This document shows positions 58,972 to 64,000 of a DNA stretch of 64,000 bases, piece after piece. Position 1 is the stretch's first letter. Every line of letters starts with the position of its first letter. The DNA comes from Manihot esculenta (taxonomy: Eukaryota; Streptophyta; Magnoliopsida; Malpighiales; Euphorbiaceae). Under the pieces are notes generated by a model. It did no database searches. It saw only the letters and a program-made list of their open reading frames with translations, and was not told the origin of the DNA. A program made the position numbers and the translations under genes. Location: NCBI RefSeq assembly GCF_001659605.2, contig NC_035169.2:14322263-14386262 (forward strand), written 5' to 3'.

Positions 58972-61254
58972 TGTAATACCTGGCTAGAGCCCGGCACCGG
59001 AATTCCTATTGTCTGATGGAATCCGGGGTGTTGGGATTCTATCTAAGGGTAGGAGTTGTGTGTTATTAAGGGTTATGATGTGTTTGAATGTTTTAAAGAT
59101 TAAGGGAAGTGAGTTTTGAGTTGAAATGACCTAAGGCAGTTGAGCCAAGTTCGGCCGCCGAAAGTAAGTTCGGCCGCCGAAGGTGTTCGGCTTCCGAAGG
59201 TGAGTTCGGCCCCCGAACGATTGCATGGTCTTGCATGTGATTGAGCAGCCGACGATGAGCTGGCTGGTGAGCTGAGTCATGGTTTTTGACAAGTGTTGGC
59301 CTCAGATTCTTGCCATGGAATGGCCACGTCTCTATGACTCACCTGTACATGTTTTGGGTGATCATACAGAAGCTTGAGGTGCTTGCAAAAGTGTTGAGAG
59401 TTGAGAGAAACTAAAGTTACGTTTTTGAGAGAGTTTGAGAGTGTGAGAAGAGGTGATTCGTTTTTCCTTGTTCAGAGTGTTTAGCTTCTTGCTACAGGAG
59501 GTAAGTGATGCACTTGAACATGTATATATGTTTCTGAGTTTATGGGGATAAGGGAAGGAGATGCATGCTTAGGGTATTAATGATAGTTTTGATGAGTTAT
59601 GCATGGCTACATGTTTATGTGTTATGTTTGATTTATTGTTTGGGGTTATTAGCTAGTTTTGGACCCCTGTGATCATATACATGAGTATATGTATGTTGAG
59701 GAGGTGAAGTTTGCATGGTTTGAGAAGTTGAAGGGAAGGAGGAGATGGTTTGCCATTAAAACTGAGTTCTGGATGAACTCAGGTTCGGCAGCCGAAGGTT
59801 CATTCGGCCGCCGAACCTCTTGCATGGAGGCTTAGGCTGCCACAGCTTGCCCCCGAGTGTTTTGCATGTTCGGCTCTGTTTGGGGGATTCGGCCGCCGAA
59901 AGTGCCGCCGAAGGTGAGAGACTTTCGTCTCTGGAGTGCCTTGTGGCCTCCGAAACTTGCCCCCGAAAGGGTTCGGCCGCCGAACATAGAGATTCGGCCG
60001 CCGAAGGTGCTTGAGTTTCGTCTCTGGAAAGGACATTCGGCCGCCGAACCTGCCGCCGAAAGTGTTCTGTCCAGCTTTCTTTTGCTTGTTTTGCATGACT
60101 ATTAGAGTGAGTGTAAGGGGATTCTTGGGGAGTTTAAGTGAGTTGGTCATAAGCTTGTTTGGTCCCTCATTTGAGTCTTTATGTGCTTATACAGACCAGA
60201 GGAACCAGAGAGAGCAGCAGTGAGTACTGCTCCAGAGATTCAGAACCTGCAGAGTCAGTCAGTCCAGTTAGCCAGAGGTGAGTGGAACTAAACTTATAAC
60301 TTTTAATTGAACCACAAACTGCTTTTAGCATATCTCATGCATCATGATTATGTCATAGGATGATTGCATTAGTATCCACGAATATGTTGCATTGCATTGT
60401 TATTTGTTGATGTGAGTAAATGCTGAATGATCCAATAGTCACAGACAGGAAGTCCAGGAGCCTTTGACTACGCCCTGGCACGTATAGCAAAGACCAGGAG
60501 CCTTTGACTACGCCCTGGCAGGTATAGCAAAGTCCAGGAGCCTTTGACTACGCCCTGGCAATGGTAAGTTCACAGGTGTTATATACACATATACATATAT
60601 GACAGGAAGACCAGGTGCTCGATTCTACGCCCTGGCACAGAGTTACTGGGACTATGTGGTGACAGGTTTACTCTTGATGTGGCTTGTCTGTGATATGGTG
60701 CATTCCATGAGATCATATTTTACTGAGATGTTTTACTGTTCTACTCACTGGGCTATAGAGCTCATCCCACTCCCTTAACCCCAGTTTTGCAGGTTCAGTA
60801 TTCAGTGTACAGTGTACAGGAAAGGACAGTCCAGCCGAGTACAGGAAAAAGAGAAGAGATCTGTAATAGCCTAGAGTGGACATGTAATATTAAAGAGATG
60901 TAATAGTTGTTGCTTGACCTAGACCTAGTGATGTATATGTTTTGTACATGATCGGTATATGTATATATGTTTTCCTGTATGTGGAAACCAGGCTTAACAG
61001 GTATGAGTTAACCCATCTAGAGCAAGCTCTAGTCAGGGATACAGAGTACAGAGTACATGAGTACAGAGTACAAAGATAGTGCATGCACAGGTTAAGCCTC
61101 GGTTCAGAAAAGAGTTTTATTTTCACATAAAATGTATGATCATGTATGAGGTTTACAGGTGCACAGAGAGTATAGCAGGCTTACTACGGGTTCTGGCGGC
61201 CTTAAGCCGACCTGAATCCTAGCGCCGGTGACGGTCCTTTTTGGGGTCGTTACA
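58972..61254 (+). repeat. 3' LTR of the intact Tekay element
   Basis: 2283 bp, same length as the 5' LTR and with no mismatch noticed in line-by-line reading. Followed by the target duplication AAAAT. Confidence 0.95.
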
Positions 61255-61259
61255 AAAAT

Positions 61260-62883
61260 CTTTAAATTTTATTAGTCTAGTCAAAGTTTCTAAGGTCTAT
61301 TCGTTCAAAAGGGTAGTCTAATATTAATGGCATTTTAATACTTTGTGTGCTTAAAGTTGGATTAAGGGCCTACTTTATATCTTCAAAAACATGTTTTAGA
61401 AGTGAGACTTGTTGAAATAAACTTTGGTAAATTTAAGCTATTTCTGCTATTATCTTATTGCTTGACAATTTGGTTTTTTTGTTTTGGACGATTAAATTTA
61501 AAATAGTTAAGGATAGGGTTGTATTTTTATTTTTGGGGATTTGAATTTATGTGCTTGAGGACTAGCAATATGCAAGTGTGAAGGATTCTGATGAGTCGTA
61601 AAACTCACCACTTTTCCATATTAATTTTCATGATTTTGTTATGATTTGATGGCAAACAATTGGGTTTTTACTTATATTTTGATTTTAGACAGGTTTGGAG
61701 CTAAAAGTATGAAAATGAACCAGCAGATACTGTTTTAGAGCTGTTTTAGACTGGAAGGTACTGCTTTGCTCAAGGCTATGACCCAAGCTCGATGAATAGA
61801 CTGCAGAGTTTTTATTTTGACAACTGTACAGAATTCAAATTATTTTAGATAACTACAAATATGATCAGATCAAGGATTAGGATAACAACCATAGAAGGAT
61901 TTATTGATTTATTTTAAATTTTAAATATTATCTTTTATCTTTTTGTTGGAAAAACCTATATAAAGGTTGTTCTAGAAGTAGGAAAGCATCTCTCCTCATA
62001 TCGCCTCATCTCCCAATTTCACCTCTTTCTTTCACTCCTGCCCAACCCTTCTTCTTTTCTTTTTTATCTTTCTTCACTTTTGTTATGACCCTTAGTGGCT
62101 AAACACTCTTTTTCGGTTCAAAGTTAATCAAGTTGAGATTTTATTTAAGTTGTGAGATCTTTTTATAATTTCTCTTCACCTTAATTTCTATTTCATTCTT
62201 TTTCTATTTTAGTGGAATGACACCTCCATTGTTGTATTTTTAGGGATTCAAAAGGCCTATTGAATATTCTAATTAAACAACATATTGCTAATTAACTCAA
62301 GTAAATATGTAATTATTTAATTGAGTTAATATAAATAGTAATTAGCATATCTATTTATGTTAAGAAATTGATTGATTGGATTTAAATAATTCGCTTGCAA
62401 TTGTTAATTAAGTTTGGGTTCTTCTTTTCTTAAATTAATTAATTAATTAAATCTACACGCTTGATGGAGTTATTAATTAATTAAAAATTAATTTAGTATT
62501 TTGCAAATTAATTTAATTTTAAGGAAGAATTTGTGGAATTGCTTATTTAAACACTATAACTAAACAGCGGAAAATTAAGTGAATTACCTTTTGAATTAAT
62601 GATCAACCGAAAAACTCTCAACTTTGATTATCTTCGGTTGAGCTTTTAAATTAATTTTTTATTTCATCGTTCAATCACACTTATTTTACTTCTCCTTAAA
62701 TTTTTTAAAAATTAAATTTTAAATAGAAATTTTCTTTTTCTCTCTTTCATTTTAAATAATTATTCTTCTTCTCTTAGCATTTAATTTAAATAAATTTAAA
62801 GTATATGTGGAATCGACGATCGTTCAAACTATTTATCAGAATTATTAAATTAGAAAAGATGAATACGGATTCGACGTCCGTCA
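61260..62883 (+). repeat. Remainder of the second Athila-type 3' LTR
   Basis: Continues the LTR interrupted at 51461. TATA-like ACCTATATAAAGG lies near 61964-61976, followed by a pyrimidine-rich stretch. Blocks near 62220-62480 match the minus-strand Athila LTR at about 26020-26420 in reverse. It ends CGACGTCCGTCA at 62883, comparable to CGACACTCGTCA of the other copy. No PBS follows, which is consistent with a 3' LTR. Confidence 0.7.
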
Positions 62884-63640
62884 AATATAAGCAATAATTT
62901 CTATATGTGATTATGTGAAGCCCCAAAGATTATTGGTAATCTTAATATTAATACCCTCAAGACTCAACTCAATTACTTAAGACCTAATTTAATATTTAGT
63001 ACTTTAGGAGATTGTGAAATGATCATGAATGATATAATTTAATAAGATATTTGTAGAAAAATAAATTGAATTAAGTTAAGAACATCTAATTAAAAGGAAG
63101 ATTATATGGGCAAATCACGTTGTTTTGTATTTATTGATCGAGTAATTATGTTTATCTATAAATAGAACATAATTATAAACTCGAAAGAAATTAAAATGAG
63201 ATCTTGCGAAAAGTTGAATGTGATAAATGATATAAGTTATTACATACTACACCTACTCATGAATTTCATCATAGGAGCAATTATATTACCCTAACAAATA
63301 TCATTTGAATTCTCAAAATATATCCATAGTCTATTTATTAAGTATAAAAATTGCAGTATTCGCATCATCATACTCTATCATGTGTGTAGGAGATGAAAGA
63401 AATTATCCATTTAAGATTAAGCTCGAAAAAAAAGCCTAAAATAAGGTTCAATATCTTGTTTAGAAAAGGCTAAATTTAATTTTTAATGTATTTTAAATAG
63501 ATTAAAAAAAATTAAATTTTAAAAAATGTTGAAATATATTAAAAATCGTAACAGTGGTATGGGTTGTCTTGAGTTTTTTTTTAAATTTTTTAATTTTTTT
63601 AACCATCTTATCTTATAATACCTTATGATGATTTGAGATC
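62884..63640. other. AT-rich stretch without a recognisable gene
   Basis: No supported ORF, RNA gene or repeat match in the window. Homopolymer runs occur near 63426, 63507 and 63578-63600. Confidence 0.5.
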
Positions 63641-64000
63641 CAGAAAATAGGGTTTTACAAGGGTTCTGTAAAACTGAAAAAAGCTTAGACCTGGAGGAGA
63701 GTATTTCTCCTTTTATATGTTTCCTTTTGTCCGCTAGTGACGTGTAACAGAATGCATGTCATTGGGCCACCTGTCCCTGTCACGTTGATATGGACGTACG
63801 AGGGAATCAGATCGCTGCCCCATGCGTAACGGCCCCTGATTCTCCCCGGGCACGCATGCGGATGGTCCCACAAGGCGAACGGGCTGAATTCCTTCCTAGT
63901 TCCGAGCTGGGCTGGAAGACAAGGTTAAGACTAGGCCCAGAGGGAATCTGTTCATTGGGCCGGAAGAGCTGGGTCGGCCTAATTGAAGAAACTGACTGGA
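63641..64000. other. GC-richer edge, unidentified
   Basis: Base composition changes sharply to GC-rich at about 63720-64000. TTTTATATG near 63712 could be a TATA-like site. The composition resembles the start of another LTR (perhaps Tat-type) or a gene flank, but the sequence runs off the window. The minus-strand ORF at 63685-63873 is not supported. Confidence 0.3.

Larger units (their letters stand above)
51462..61254 (+). mobile_element. Complete Tekay-type Ty3 chromovirus, apparently intact
   Basis: 9793 bp with a perfect 5-bp duplication AAAAT (51457-51461 and 61255-61259). LTRs 51462-53744 and 58972-61254 are both 2283 bp and show no difference by eye. A tRNA-Met PBS, a single gag-pol frame, a PPT and TG...CA termini are all present. 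It resembles the Tekay/Del lineage in its long LTRs, the order protease-RT-RNase H-integrase and the C-terminal chromodomain-like segment. Equal LTRs mean a very recent insertion. It sits in an Athila-type LTR. Confidence 0.95.

Noticed and set aside
1..64000. tRNA or rRNA genes
   Set aside because: Only the 12-18 nt primer binding sites complementary to tRNA ends were found; no cloverleaf or rRNA-like sequence was seen.

Overview
The window is repeat-dense plant nuclear DNA with no intact host gene recognised. Every convincing coding segment belongs to an LTR retrotransposon or a LINE. PBS sequences matching initiator tRNA-Met, Ty3 chromovirus, Athila and Tat types, Ty1/copia elements and a plant L1 LINE with a C-terminal RNase H point to a flowering plant, probably a eudicot. 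Species cannot be fixed from the sequence; a woody eudicot such as a Euphorbiaceae is only a guess.

Layout. 1-2110: 3' part of a non-autonomous gag-protease Ty3 element whose 3' LTR is folded into a palindrome. 2111-21267: degenerate Ty1/copia element 1 (+). Nested in it are a solo LTR at 4576-6341, two Tekay-type solo LTRs at 6719-9021 and 9281-11629, and an odd inverted-end Tekay-type derivative at 16146-21045 inside the 3' LTR. 21268-26804: decayed Athila-type Ty3 element (-). 26805-30364: 5'-truncated L1 LINE (-). 30365-37310: second copy of the non-autonomous gag-protease element (-), with tandem LTRs and a Tekay solo LTR at 30576-32840. 37880-38730: Tat-type gag relic. 39225-40022 and 40791-42092: two solo LTRs. 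42098-42560: possible FAR1-like relic. 42632-49254: copia element 2 (+), split by 3.5 kb of non-coding DNA. 49256-50496: rearranged copia LTR piece. 50497-62883: 3' end and LTR of a second Athila-type element, split by an intact Tekay chromovirus at 51462-61254. 62884-64000: AT-rich DNA ending in a GC-rich edge.

The intact Tekay element has two 2283-bp LTRs with no difference seen by eye, a perfect AAAAT target duplication, a tRNA-Met PBS, a PPT and one uninterrupted gag-pol frame of 1639 codons ending in a chromodomain-like segment. It looks very young and potentially autonomous. The non-autonomous gag-protease elements have no reverse transcriptase and would need enzymes in trans.

The main candidate novelty is a shared internal layout in five Tekay-family LTRs: a splice donor-like site, an acceptor-like site, a 71-83 nt ATG-free block, a second donor and a second acceptor, in the same order and at similar spacing. 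Arrays of TTCGGCCGCCGAA palindromes lie in the first would-be intron of all five, and CCAGG...CCTGG hairpin repeats lie in the second would-be intron of four. Other leads are a stem-loop with covarying arms beside the PPT in two lineages, LTRs with inverted or swapped ends, and LTR-LTR junctions with a constant 3-nt spacer.
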